Origin: Aquimarina sediminis
GTDB taxonomy: Bacteria > Bacteroidota > Bacteroidia > Flavobacteriales > Flavobacteriaceae
Assembly (NCBI RefSeq): GCF_002895435.1
Contig: NZ_POYJ01000011.1
Span: 124,001 to 188,000 of the forward strand
DNA length: 64,000 nucleotides
Reading direction: 5' to 3'
Within the stretch, counting starts at the first letter, position 1, and every line of letters starts with the position of its first letter. The translations under genes and the position numbers were made by a program. Shown piece by piece: positions 34,783-43,912 of the stretch. Below the pieces are notes generated by a model, which was given only the letters and a program-made list of their open reading frames with translations, was not told the DNA's origin and ran no database searches.

Positions 34783-34806
34783 TATTTTTCTATTTTACCA
34801 TAGTGG

Positions 34807-34820
34807 ATACCAATCGGTAT
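34807..34820. promoter_or_regulatory. Possible operator palindrome upstream of SRPBCC gene
   Basis: ATACCAATCGGTAT reads as 5-bp arms (ATACC/GGTAT) with a near-symmetric centre, 25 bp before the SRPBCC start. It looks like a TetR-family operator, but does not match the TetR autoregulatory site at 34168. Confidence 0.35.
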
Positions 34821-34835
34821 ATAAAAATAGTAAAT

Positions 34836-34869
34836 ACAAATAAAAAGCCAGACAAAACTATCTGGCTTT
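34836..34869 (-). terminator. Rho-independent terminator of the YCII gene
   Basis: AAAGCCAGA (34844-34852) pairs with TCTGGCTTT (34861-34869). On the minus strand the stem is followed by a T-rich tract, and it lies downstream of the gene ending at 34948. Confidence 0.75.
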
Positions 34870-34947
34870 AGTAAATTTTTAAAAAAATAAGTACTTCATT
34901 ACAAGTAAATTATGACAAATACCTAGAAAAAGTTAATTTTGTAATTT

Positions 34948-35382
34948 CTAATTGATCCTTTCCACTTTTTTTATAGGTCGGATTATTATTTCCCAACCAT
35001 CTTCTTCAAATCTTGGGTCGGCTTTGGCAATAGTGATTGCTTCTTCCATATCATTTGCCAGAATATGATAATACCCTGCAATGGTCATTTTATTCTTGCT
35101 TATCGAGGTTTCACTAAAAACTTTCTTTTTAAATGATATCTTGATTCCTTCCATTCCCAAGGGTTGAGCATCTTTTAGGTTCCCCGCTTTTGCCAACTTT
35201 TGAATATAAGCTCCAATTTTTTGAATATGTAATTGCTGTTGTTTTGATGATAGATCGGCCACTCGATTACCATCTGAATAGACAAAATACATAAACTCTT
35301 TTTGCCCTTCTTTTATATCTGATTGACAAACACTGCTATACACGGGTACAAAAACTAATAAAACAATAATGATTTTTTTCAT
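34948..35382 (-). CDS. Exported YCII-related protein
   Basis: 144 residues with a signal peptide (about 1-19, ends SVCQ). The mature part fits the YCII/DGPF alpha-beta fold: FMYFVYSDGNRVADLS, GYYHILANDMEEAITIAKADPRF and WEIIIRPI are the strand-helix-strand elements. The family is usually cytosolic; the clear signal peptide makes this a periplasmic member. YCII proteins are small ligand or dehydrogenase-like proteins of mostly unknown function. Single gene with its own terminator. Confidence 0.7.
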   Translation of the reverse strand: MKKIIIVLLVFVPVYSSVCQSDIKEGQKEFMYFVYSDGNRVADLSSKQQQLHIQKIGAYIQKLAKAGNLKDAQPLGMEGIKISFKKKVFSETSISKNKMTIAGYYHILANDMEEAITIAKADPRFEEDGWEIIIRPIKKVERIN

Positions 35383-35716
35383 GATTTTCTTTTTAAGTAT
35401 TTAACTATATCTATAAAACAATTGTGCATGAGAAAAAGGGACAATTTTTGATGCTATTTTGATATAGACACCTTTATACATTATCCGATAACATTCGAGA
35501 TCCCTTTTCAAAAGGATATCGAGGGTATAAAAAACTCCATCAAATAAGATTTTTTCATATAAATACATGCTATTTATACATTCTTTAAGGCGTTAAACCA
35601 CCCATATTCTACATAGATTAAGTATATTTGGAATAGGGTAAAAATTAAGAGTAGATTGAAAAAAATGATAAAATCATATTCATACGTTTTTTTTCTATTC
35701 TGGCTAAGGACTATTT
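35383..35716. other. Intergenic region between YCII and Fur genes
   Basis: 334 bp between divergent genes. An imperfect inverted repeat (ATCCCTTTTC with AAAAGGAT, near 35500-35520) is present. No gene, RNA or perfect promoter box was found. It contains the promoters of both divergent genes. Confidence 0.4.
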
Positions 35717-36145
35717 ATGAGTACACAAAAAGACATTGAAGAATTACTTCAATCACATAAGCTGAAAAAAACTTCTGCTCGAATAGAAATGCTTAAAATC
35801 TTTATGAACTATACGTATGCATTATCTGCCAAAGAAGTAATCTCTCATATGAAAGTGAATCATGATAGAGTAACAATTTATCGTGCATTAAGCTCTTTTG
35901 AAAAACACGGAATATTACATAAAGCTTCTGAGGATAGTCACGGCATACGGTATGCATTATGTAGCCATGAATGCCCTGAAGAAGTACATACAGATGAGCA
36001 TGTGCATCTGATCTGTAAGCAATGCTCACAAACGTATTGTCTAGAGGATATCAAAATACCTAAAATCAAGACTTTAGAAAAATTCTTAGTTCAAAAGATA
36101 AATTACACAATCAATGGTATTTGTAACGGATGCCTTTCTAGCTAA
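35717..36145 (+). CDS. Fur-family metal-responsive regulator
   Basis: 142 residues. Winged-helix N-half (LLQSHKLKKTSARIEMLKIF, LSAKEVISHM, DRVTIYRALSSFEKHGILHK) and metal-binding C-half with HTDEHVHLICKQCSQTYC and CNGCLSS, which provide two CxxC pairs for structural zinc and His/Glu for the regulatory metal. In Bacteroidota such Fur proteins may sense iron, zinc or peroxide; the short N-terminus and the VHLIC-x2-C pattern suit a general Fur/Zur-type member. It is followed after 8 bp by a methyltransferase. Many metal-uptake genes in this window are likely targets, but no Fur box was identified. Confidence 0.9.
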   Translation: MSTQKDIEELLQSHKLKKTSARIEMLKIFMNYTYALSAKEVISHMKVNHDRVTIYRALSSFEKHGILHKASEDSHGIRYALCSHECPEEVHTDEHVHLICKQCSQTYCLEDIKIPKIKTLEKFLVQKINYTINGICNGCLSS

Positions 36146-36153
36146 AGAAAGTA

Positions 36154-36762
36154 ATGAACAACACTTGGAATTCTCATTATCATTTTTTTGACAAAAAAAA
36201 ACACCCTCCTGCTGCAACCTTAAACTTTGCTCTTTCTCTTTTTCAAAAAAACGAAACAGCACAACAAAACAAATTGGCAATAGATTTGGGTTGTGGAAAT
36301 GGCATAGATACTTTTGCTTTGCTTCAGGAAAACTGGCATGTGCTAGCGATTGACAAACAAAATGAAGCGTTATTACGAATTAAAGAAAATACTCCTGAAG
36401 AATATTCAAAACAACTTCAATTGGATTTAAACCCCTTTGAAAATATTAAGAAACTACCTGCATGTCAGCTCGTTAATGCCACATTTAGCTTACCATTTTG
36501 CCATCCTAATGGTTTTGACAAATTATGGTATCATCTTACAAACTCGCTAACTGAAAAAGGGATTTTTAGCGGGCATTTCTTTGGCATTAATGATTCCTGG
36601 AATTCTAATACAGAAATGACATTTCATACTGAGAAACAGATTAAAGATTTATTTACCAATTTTAATATCGAATATTACAAAGAGATAGAAAAACAGGGTA
36701 AAACAATTTCTGGAAAAGAAAAGTATTGGCACGTTTTTCATATTGTAGCGCAGAAAAAATGA
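36154..36762 (+). CDS. Class I SAM-dependent methyltransferase (TehB-like)
   Basis: 202 residues. Motif I is AIDLGCGNGIDTFAL (about 43-57), the SAM-binding loop; then VLAIDKQNEALLRI (acidic residue after beta-2) and NATFSLPFC (motif IV place). The short size and start (WNSHYHFFDKKKHPPAATL) resemble TehB-type tellurite-resistance methyltransferases. Substrate unknown. Forms a two-gene unit with the Fur-family regulator; convergent with the MATE gene, 6 bp apart. Confidence 0.75.
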   Translation: MNNTWNSHYHFFDKKKHPPAATLNFALSLFQKNETAQQNKLAIDLGCGNGIDTFALLQENWHVLAIDKQNEALLRIKENTPEEYSKQLQLDLNPFENIKKLPACQLVNATFSLPFCHPNGFDKLWYHLTNSLTEKGIFSGHFFGINDSWNSNTEMTFHTEKQIKDLFTNFNIEYYKEIEKQGKTISGKEKYWHVFHIVAQKK

Positions 36763-36768
36763 TCTGTT

Positions 36769-38133
36769 TTACTTTTGAAAAACAATATTTTCTGTAGCAG
36801 GACCAATGAGTTTTCTCAATTCAGAATAAGAAACGATCCACAAGATTAATGTATAGAGTATATTTTCGATAACCAAAGTATAGTAAATGCCATTAATTCC
36901 AAATATTTGAGGTAAAAACCATATTAATGGTAGGAATAAAACAATTTGTCTTCCTATCGGAAACATACTGGCAAGTTTTCCTTTTCCAATTGCTTGGAAA
37001 AAAATAATACTACTAGACGCAATTGGCAACAAAAACAACACGGTCAAAATACTTCTTAGATTAAAAATCTCCTGAGTATTTAAAACCATATCAGGAACCA
37101 TTAGTTGTATACAATATTCAGGAAAAATTAGCACGGGCACCATCAAAATCAAAATAAATGAAATACCTCCAATTCTAAACGTTCTCATCGCTTCAATACA
37201 TCTAGAAAAATTAGACGCTCCAAAATTAATTCCGATAATTGGTTGCATTGGTTGTAAAAGTCCTAAAACGGGGATTGCCAAGAAGGAGAACAATCTAAAC
37301 GCTGCGCTAAAAAAAGCAATATCATGAGAAGTGCCATATCCCGCCAAAGTTCTAAATAAAAAAAACTGCTTTATCACATTAGACAATTGCATCACAAAAG
37401 CAGATGTACCTACATTGACTACATCTTTAATGATACTTTTTTCAATCCTTACTCCAAAGCTTCCTGTCTTAAAAGATGCCTTTCCATTAATAAAATAAAA
37501 AGAAGTCATTATCGAATATATCAACATAGATAATATACTACTCCATGCGGCTCCATCTATACCCAAGGAAAAAGTACGAATAAATAAAGGAGTCAATGAG
37601 ATATTTAACAATACAGAGATTACTGTAAATGTCATTGCCTGTTTGATTTTACCTTCAGACCTGATAAGCCCATTTGCAGAAAGACCGTAGATACTAAAAA
37701 AAATTCCCAAAACAGATATTTCGAAATATGAAATTCCATAATCGAGCATAGCTCCTTTGGCTCCCATAAAAGTTACCAGTTCTTTAGAAAACAATAGACC
37801 AATAATCATCAATACCATTGTACTAATGAGTGACAATGCGATCATATTGGGAATCACCTTTTGTTGTTTCTCAATATCATTGGCTCCAATGGCTCTACTT
37901 AAAACAGAAGATGATCCAGCAGCAATAAAAACAGTAACACTAGTAATTACCAAAGTGAGCGGAAACAAAAGTGAAATCCCTGCAAACGCTTTTACATCAA
38001 CAAAATGGCTCACATATATGGCATCTACAAGAGAGTTAATAGAAATAACCATCATTCCTAAAATCCCCGGCAAAGAAAGTTTCCACATTAACTGCCAAAG
38101 ATTATCTTTTAATATATCAGGTTTTTTCTTCAC
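36769..38133 (-). CDS. MATE-family efflux transporter
   Basis: 454 residues with twelve hydrophobic helices in two similar halves; the start (NLWQLMWKLSLPGILGMMVISINSLVDAIYVSHFVDVKAFAGISL) is the classic MATE helix-1/2 region with SLVDAIYV and the AxAG-like turn. It should export an organic compound using a Na+ or H+ gradient. It starts 2 bp after the DUF5916 gene and so is the last gene of the peptide operon from 49140. That is unusual for a multidrug pump; it may export the product or remove intermediates. Confidence 0.9.
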   Translation of the reverse strand: MKKKPDILKDNLWQLMWKLSLPGILGMMVISINSLVDAIYVSHFVDVKAFAGISLLFPLTLVITSVTVFIAAGSSSVLSRAIGANDIEKQQKVIPNMIALSLISTMVLMIIGLLFSKELVTFMGAKGAMLDYGISYFEISVLGIFFSIYGLSANGLIRSEGKIKQAMTFTVISVLLNISLTPLFIRTFSLGIDGAAWSSILSMLIYSIMTSFYFINGKASFKTGSFGVRIEKSIIKDVVNVGTSAFVMQLSNVIKQFFLFRTLAGYGTSHDIAFFSAAFRLFSFLAIPVLGLLQPMQPIIGINFGASNFSRCIEAMRTFRIGGISFILILMVPVLIFPEYCIQLMVPDMVLNTQEIFNLRSILTVLFLLPIASSSIIFFQAIGKGKLASMFPIGRQIVLFLPLIWFLPQIFGINGIYYTLVIENILYTLILWIVSYSELRKLIGPATENIVFQK

Positions 38134-38135
38134 AC

Positions 38136-40337
38136 CTAAAATTGTTTCAAAAAGGTAATTTTGCTAATAAACTGCTGGTTTCTTTGCGTAGGATCTAATG
38201 ACTGGATTTGAGTATCGTTAAACACCAGATAGATAAATGATAATGGCATATATTCCCAACTAAACCTCGTGTTCCACCCTCCTCGCTTATTAAAAGAATT
38301 ATATTGGTAAAAGGTTGATAACTGCATTCTAGGAGAAACTGCCAAACGAAGGCTTGCCGAATACAGATTTGTTTCTAGATCTTCTTCTAAAACACCAATA
38401 TCCTTAAGATTATTATACTCATAATCTGCTGTTAATGCAATATGTGGTAGTGGAGCATACCGCGCTCCGGCCGTAATGGTATTTCTTTTCCCATTATAAA
38501 AACCTCCCCACTCATACTTAAGAGAAGCAGATAACTTTCTGGATCGGTCAGAATTATAACGTACAAACTGTCTTGTATAGAAATATCTTTTTTCTTCTAT
38601 CTGCAGCCCTAAAGGTTTGAAGTCAAAGTTTATATTCTGCCAAGAAGGTGTTACGGCATACTCTATAAAGCTATTATCCTTAAAAAATGTATAAACAGGA
38701 AAAAGGTATAGGTTTGCTTGCTGAAATTTTTCAGGATTTTCAAAATCATGATAGTAATTAGCAAAAAAACCAGGGTCCCAACGTCGAATCCAAGGTAGCT
38801 TCTTTGGCCTTAGAATAAAATACCCTCCTGGATTATGTTTTATAACATCATTTTGAAAAACAAACCCCGTTCCCGGGTTGTAATTCTTACTTACCACATC
38901 TGTAGACCATCCCCAATACATTTTATTGCTTGTATATCCCGAAGATATGCTTCCTGAGGCTCCCCACTCATTTGAATGCTCATCATAGGAAGTTGAAGCT
39001 AAATAAGAAATAGTCCATTTATTTTTGATCCTAATAAAACCATCGATAGTAGCTGTGGTATTATTATTCTCTTCTACATTTAGGGTTCTACTTTTTTCAT
39101 CCAAACGATGATTTAGCATCACCCCTATATTATTTTCTTTGCCATAGTTTTGCAAATACCGAAATACTCCAAAATTGGCACTGGGGGCATTATCTGTATT
39201 TCTCTGATGAATGTATAACCCTGCCAGAGTACGTTTATCATTTCTATCTGTAAAACGTGTTCCTACATCTATTGGTGCAGGAACAGCATTAAACCTACCT
39301 TCTAATCCGATTTTTCTACTAAAAAAAGGTCTAACCAAATTACTAGAGGCTCCTGCCCATATTCCAGAATTTTCTAAGAAAAATTGTCGTCTCTCGGGAA
39401 AAAAAATATTAAATCTATCCAGATTGTTTACCGCTCTGTCTACATCAGCTTGTGCAAAATCAGTATTAACAGTGATATCTAATACAGAACGTGGGCTTAT
39501 AGCCCATTTTGCATCACCTCCAAATTTTATTTTGCTATCCGTAACTTTCTCTCCTTCTGAATCTGTTCTGGCGTATTGATATAAAGAATATGGTTCTACT
39601 CTTAGGTTAACCCCTGAACCTGGAAGCTCTAACCCTTTTAACTTTGCAGCATAAGTCATTCTATAAGGAGAAAAAGATTGTGGAATCGCAGGAAAAACGG
39701 TTCGTTCATAATCCCTTCTTGCCAACCTACTAAATGTTATACCCCATGTAACATCCTTTTTATTAACATCATACCGAATAGATGTAAAGGGTATCGCAAA
39801 TTCTGCATAATATCCCTCATCTACCCTGTGGGTACGAACAGACCATAGCGCATTCCAGTCATTATCAGTACTCTCATCGTTAAAATTTTGCAAATCTCTT
39901 TGATTACCATAGGGAGTTGTCTGAAAAGACACACAATATTGTTTAAGGTTTTGAGGATCCAATTGTATACTAAAAATATCATTTTCTCCATCACTAAAGT
40001 CTCTTCTCAAATCCTGAACTCGTACTCCTTTTTTACCTAATGAATCTTTACAGAACACCCCTACATATAATTGTTTATCATCAAACAAAATACGAACCTC
40101 AGTTTTGTATCTATAGGTTCCTCCTTGCCTAGGTTCCATTCGGAAAAAATCTGTGGTTACCGAAGCTTCTTCCCAATCCTTTTCTGTTAACTTTCCATCA
40201 ATTTTTATTACCCCTGTTGCACGTTTTGCATATACATTTGGGGAATCATCGGGAGGAGGAAAATTTTGACTTCTCTCTTGTGATATTCCAGCTATGCAAC
40301 ATATAACGATTAATACTACACTTAATATACTTTTCAT
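38136..40337 (-). CDS. DUF5916 outer-membrane protein with CBM9-like domain
   Basis: 733 residues when started at the ATG 40335-40337, which begins a clear signal peptide (MKSILSVVLIVICCIAG) and overlaps the preceding stop by 4 bp. A longer frame from 40433 lacks a signal. Residues about 35-210 form a carbohydrate-binding-module-9-like beta-sandwich (GVIKIDGKLTEKDWEEA, RILFDDKQLYVGV, YAEFAIPFTS); the rest (TDFAQADVDRAVNNLDRFNIFFPERRQFF) is DUF5916, ending as a beta-barrel (KITFLKQF). It probably sits in the outer membrane. Function unknown. Here it is ninth in the peptide operon. Confidence 0.8.
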   Translation of the reverse strand: MKSILSVVLIVICCIAGISQERSQNFPPPDDSPNVYAKRATGVIKIDGKLTEKDWEEASVTTDFFRMEPRQGGTYRYKTEVRILFDDKQLYVGVFCKDSLGKKGVRVQDLRRDFSDGENDIFSIQLDPQNLKQYCVSFQTTPYGNQRDLQNFNDESTDNDWNALWSVRTHRVDEGYYAEFAIPFTSIRYDVNKKDVTWGITFSRLARRDYERTVFPAIPQSFSPYRMTYAAKLKGLELPGSGVNLRVEPYSLYQYARTDSEGEKVTDSKIKFGGDAKWAISPRSVLDITVNTDFAQADVDRAVNNLDRFNIFFPERRQFFLENSGIWAGASSNLVRPFFSRKIGLEGRFNAVPAPIDVGTRFTDRNDKRTLAGLYIHQRNTDNAPSANFGVFRYLQNYGKENNIGVMLNHRLDEKSRTLNVEENNNTTATIDGFIRIKNKWTISYLASTSYDEHSNEWGASGSISSGYTSNKMYWGWSTDVVSKNYNPGTGFVFQNDVIKHNPGGYFILRPKKLPWIRRWDPGFFANYYHDFENPEKFQQANLYLFPVYTFFKDNSFIEYAVTPSWQNINFDFKPLGLQIEEKRYFYTRQFVRYNSDRSRKLSASLKYEWGGFYNGKRNTITAGARYAPLPHIALTADYEYNNLKDIGVLEEDLETNLYSASLRLAVSPRMQLSTFYQYNSFNKRGGWNTRFSWEYMPLSFIYLVFNDTQIQSLDPTQRNQQFISKITFLKQF

Positions 40338-41773
40338 ATTCCCTTGTTTTTCATTTTCGCATAACCAATCCATAGGAATAAAATCATTGTAATAGCAACT
40401 TTCATTATTCCTAACATGATAAGAGTACTCCATTTTACTTCATCCTTCTTTATAGTAAAAGATGGTAATTGAGAGTAATCTTCTTCTCTTATTTGCTTAT
40501 CCCAAAACAATTTCTGAAAATAGAAATCAGAAATCTTGCTATGAAAAGATTCTATAGAGGTATGAAACTGATGAAAAGTATTGAGGTCCGTTTTTGCAAT
40601 ATGAATAAATATCCCCTGCATGTTTACGGCTGGGTTTATCCAATGTAAATCTGCTATTTTTTGATTTCTTTGATACACTTGGTTATTATAGGCATCTACA
40701 TCTTTTTTATGATGTATATCTTTTAATGATGTTAATGCTGCATATGCTTTTGCTAATGTATTATTATGTAAAAGGCTATCAGAACCTCGAAGGTTAGGCT
40801 TATGTTCTAAAAATTCGTGAATAACTTCTTTTGCTTCATTATCATCATCTTCATTTTCTAGACTGGTTCTACGAGTAATCTCTGCTAGAGAGATACTATC
40901 CAATGGATATTTTGTAGATACCCAAACATTAAGAATTGCTGGTATTACTATAAGAAACAATAACCACACTCCTGCTGCCGTAATCGCTGTAAAAGATGAA
41001 TTCATTTTAAAACTTATGATACAGAACAATACAGCAAACCAAAAAGCACAATATATAATAACACTAAGTAGCCAAAATAAAGCTGCCAGTCCATTTTCGG
41101 AAGTAAACATATTACCAGAGGTAATCAATCCTATAAATGAAATCAAAAGTGCCAACCCTGTGATCAGGAAGAAATAAAACGCTAACCTTACAACGACTAT
41201 CTTGCGTATACTAACCGTCTGAATATGTAGTAACGGCAACACTCCATTTTCTTTTTCTATAGCATATAACCCGTATGAAAATGCTATAATCAATAGAGGG
41301 AAGAGATAGATAAATACAAATGACAAATCAAAATTGCCTACATACAATTTTACAGGATTCGCTATTTCATTTTCAAAAAGCTGATAATGCAAGCTCATTC
41401 CTGTAAGGCGATAATAATATGGGTGCAAATCACATTGCCCAATCGCCAATGCAGCATAATCATGAGGATGTAATATAGCATGATATCCATGTCTATGCCA
41501 GGCATATGCCGGATCAGATGCTATATCTAATTTCTTTTTTTGTGTTACTGATGCTAATTCTTCTTTAAAACTCGTTTGATACTGATGAAATTCTTCTTTT
41601 TCGATCTTCATCACATCATTAATCGTTTCTCTCTGCACTTTGATCTCAGATTGTCCATAATATATCGAGTAAAGACCTAACAAGAAAGTACACCCCAACA
41701 TTACTATTTGAAAAGTATTTCTAGTAAAAGAAATCCACTCATAACGCAATAATGTAATAGTTACTCTATTCAT
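40334..41773 (-). CDS. ABC transporter permease, DUF3526 type (second)
   Basis: 479 residues, six or more hydrophobic helices with a large soluble loop between helices 1 and 2 (about 45-145), as in NosY/GldG-like and DUF3526 permeases. A His-rich segment HRHGYHAILHPHDYAALAIGQCDLHPYY is in the loop and could bind metal. It is paralogous to the permease at 41770, so the pair makes a heterodimeric channel driven by the ATPase at 43208. Overlaps its neighbours by 4 bp on both sides. Confidence 0.75.
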   Translation of the reverse strand: MNRVTITLLRYEWISFTRNTFQIVMLGCTFLLGLYSIYYGQSEIKVQRETINDVMKIEKEEFHQYQTSFKEELASVTQKKKLDIASDPAYAWHRHGYHAILHPHDYAALAIGQCDLHPYYYRLTGMSLHYQLFENEIANPVKLYVGNFDLSFVFIYLFPLLIIAFSYGLYAIEKENGVLPLLHIQTVSIRKIVVVRLAFYFFLITGLALLISFIGLITSGNMFTSENGLAALFWLLSVIIYCAFWFAVLFCIISFKMNSSFTAITAAGVWLLFLIVIPAILNVWVSTKYPLDSISLAEITRRTSLENEDDDNEAKEVIHEFLEHKPNLRGSDSLLHNNTLAKAYAALTSLKDIHHKKDVDAYNNQVYQRNQKIADLHWINPAVNMQGIFIHIAKTDLNTFHQFHTSIESFHSKISDFYFQKLFWDKQIREEDYSQLPSFTIKKDEVKWSTLIMLGIMKVAITMILFLWIGYAKMKNKGI

Positions 41774-43206
41774 AATACCAGTTTCATTTTACGAGATGAA
41801 TAACTAAGAAGAACGAATACAAATATTCCCCAACAGATTAACGATAACAACTCTATAAAATATAGACTGAGTATATCATAGCCTGTAATAGTTGTGTATT
41901 GAAAATCTTTAACCGTTTCCCATAGATTTTTGTTTGCTTTATACTCATAAAACTCACCATATTTTGAGTTTTGTGCCATATCATTATTCATTTTCCGAAC
42001 TAATTCTCGACGATAATTTTCTGTTTCTCTCTGAAAATGAATTGATGTATTAAGATCTGTCGCTGTAAGTCCCATCGATAAGTTACGAACTGCCAAATAC
42101 GGTGAAACAAAACTGGATAAGCTACTTATTCGATTTTGTCTATTAAAAAGATCAATCAAGCTATCCTTATGTATATCGTATACCATATTTCCATAATCTT
42201 CTCCTTTCTGCATTCGTACTCCTTCAAAGTTTAAAGGTAATTTGTGAATTGAATCTACTTTATAACGTTTTAGATATTCTTCCTTCAACTTTTCTTCTCT
42301 AACAGTTTTTGATGTTCTATTATCCAAGCCATTTTTAATATCTCTTTGAATAGCTTCTCTATAGATTTTCATAGATGGTAAAGGATAAAAACTCTCGCCA
42401 AAATTTGCTGTAGTTTTTGGTATAATAATCATAAAAAGAATCCAGCAGGTAAGTAAAGTAAGTAACGAATTTCTTCCTGTAGATGATCGTATGGAGACCC
42501 AAACCGAAAAAGCTACAAAAATCGCCAAGTAAACCAGGTAAATGAGTATCAAAAAAAACACTCGTAATCCAACATCAGGTATACTATCCGAATCATTGAC
42601 TAAAGCCGACAAAACAAAAGCTACAATAAAAAATGGAACAACAATGGTCAAAAGTATACTTAGATATGCCAATATTTTTCCCCAAATAATAGGGGTGTAA
42701 GAAATACCTTGGCTAACTAATAGTTTAAGAGTTCCGTTTTCTCTTTCCTGTGTAAATGCCTGAAATGCTAAAAAAATAATTAACAAAGGGATTAGCACCT
42801 GAAATACCAATGCAGCACTTAGCTCACCAAATCGAATCATACTGCTATGAGCTTGAGCCGGGCGAAACATGAACTCATGTTGATAATGTGCTTCTAAATA
42901 TACTGAAGTGCCGGTATAGGTATCTAACCCAAAATCAAATAAGCTTAGTATTGTTTTGGGTTTAAAGACAAAAGTACCGTAGTGTGCTGCTATATGCGGA
43001 TGTTTATCTCCTTGCTCTAGCCATTCTTTTCTGTTATCTTCATGAGCTTGTTCTATTAAGGTTCGTTGCTGATCATAAGCTACATACCCAGCATACAAAG
43101 CAACACTAAGAAGACTCATTATTACTATCGCCAAAGCGGTTATTAGTCTTTGGCGTATTGCAATTTGTATCTCTTTTTTGGCAATCAGCAGTATCGTATT
43201 CATCAT
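41770..43206 (-). CDS. ABC transporter permease, DUF3526 type (first)
   Basis: 478 residues, with a first helix (RLITALAIVIMSLLSVALYAGY), large soluble loop containing HIAAHYGTFVFKPKTILSLFDFGLDTYTGTSVYLEAH and five or six further helices. It resembles membrane subunits of small ABC exporters. ATGA overlap with the next permease and 1 bp from the ATPase, so the three form an ABC complex. The substrate could be the Cys/His peptide made at 49030, inferred only from operon position. Confidence 0.75.
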   Translation of the reverse strand: MMNTILLIAKKEIQIAIRQRLITALAIVIMSLLSVALYAGYVAYDQQRTLIEQAHEDNRKEWLEQGDKHPHIAAHYGTFVFKPKTILSLFDFGLDTYTGTSVYLEAHYQHEFMFRPAQAHSSMIRFGELSAALVFQVLIPLLIIFLAFQAFTQERENGTLKLLVSQGISYTPIIWGKILAYLSILLTIVVPFFIVAFVLSALVNDSDSIPDVGLRVFFLILIYLVYLAIFVAFSVWVSIRSSTGRNSLLTLLTCWILFMIIIPKTTANFGESFYPLPSMKIYREAIQRDIKNGLDNRTSKTVREEKLKEEYLKRYKVDSIHKLPLNFEGVRMQKGEDYGNMVYDIHKDSLIDLFNRQNRISSLSSFVSPYLAVRNLSMGLTATDLNTSIHFQRETENYRRELVRKMNNDMAQNSKYGEFYEYKANKNLWETVKDFQYTTITGYDILSLYFIELLSLICWGIFVFVLLSYSSRKMKLVL

Positions 43207-43207
43207 C

Positions 43208-43909
43208 TTAATTATGCATATGCTTTAAATACAATCTTTCAAGGTCCTGAAAGCTAACATCTTTAGATTCAAATTTTTCTAACAACACACCTTCTTTCAT
43301 AATTCCGATATGTGTTCCAGTATCTTTTGCTCTAAAAAGATCATGTGTCGCCATTAGTGTGGTAACTCCTCTCTCTTTCATACTTAATAACAATTCAGAG
43401 AACTCATTACTTGCTTTGGGATCTAATCCCGAAGTAGGTTCATCTAGTAATAATACTTTTGCTCCTCTAGCTCTAGCCAATGCTATTCCTACTTTTTGGC
43501 GCATCCCTTTAGAATAGCTACTTACTCTTTTATGTATAAAATCTGTTTGCAACCCAGACTCTTCTAATAAATCTACGAGTTCATCTTTACTTTGGTTTTT
43601 TCCTCCTAATCCACAAAAAAAACGAAGATTTTCTAAGCCTGTCAAATTTTTATACAACATCAAATTTTCAGGAATATACGATAGCATTTGTTTGGTTTCT
43701 TTGACATGTTTGGACACATCCATACCATTAATCATTGCTTTCCCATGGGTAGCTTTAATAAAATTCAGAAACAGGTTAATCGTAGTTGATTTTCCAGCAC
43801 CATTGGCTCCTAGCAAACAAAAAATCTCACCTTCTTTGATCTTAAGGTTTAACGAATTAAGAGCCGTAAAATCCCCATACTTCTTTGTCAAATCAATTGT
43901 CTCCAGCAT
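43208..43909 (-). CDS. ABC transporter ATP-binding protein
   Basis: 233 residues with all motifs intact: Walker A GANGAGKST (about 34-42), Q-loop place, signature SSYSKGMRQKVGIALARA, Walker B LLLDEPTSGLDP and switch His in MATHD. It powers the two DUF3526-type permeases downstream. The C-terminus is short without extra domains. It is 3 bp after the DUF4374 gene in the peptide operon. Confidence 0.9.
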   Translation of the reverse strand: MLETIDLTKKYGDFTALNSLNLKIKEGEIFCLLGANGAGKSTTINLFLNFIKATHGKAMINGMDVSKHVKETKQMLSYIPENLMLYKNLTGLENLRFFCGLGGKNQSKDELVDLLEESGLQTDFIHKRVSSYSKGMRQKVGIALARARGAKVLLLDEPTSGLDPKASNEFSELLLSMKERGVTTLMATHDLFRAKDTGTHIGIMKEGVLLEKFESKDVSFQDLERLYLKHMHN

Positions 43910-43912
43910 CTT

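Noticed and set aside
40338..40433. 32-residue N-terminal extension of the DUF5916 protein
   Set aside because: It overlaps the permease gene, while the ATG at 40337 opens a signal peptide and makes an ATGA overlap.
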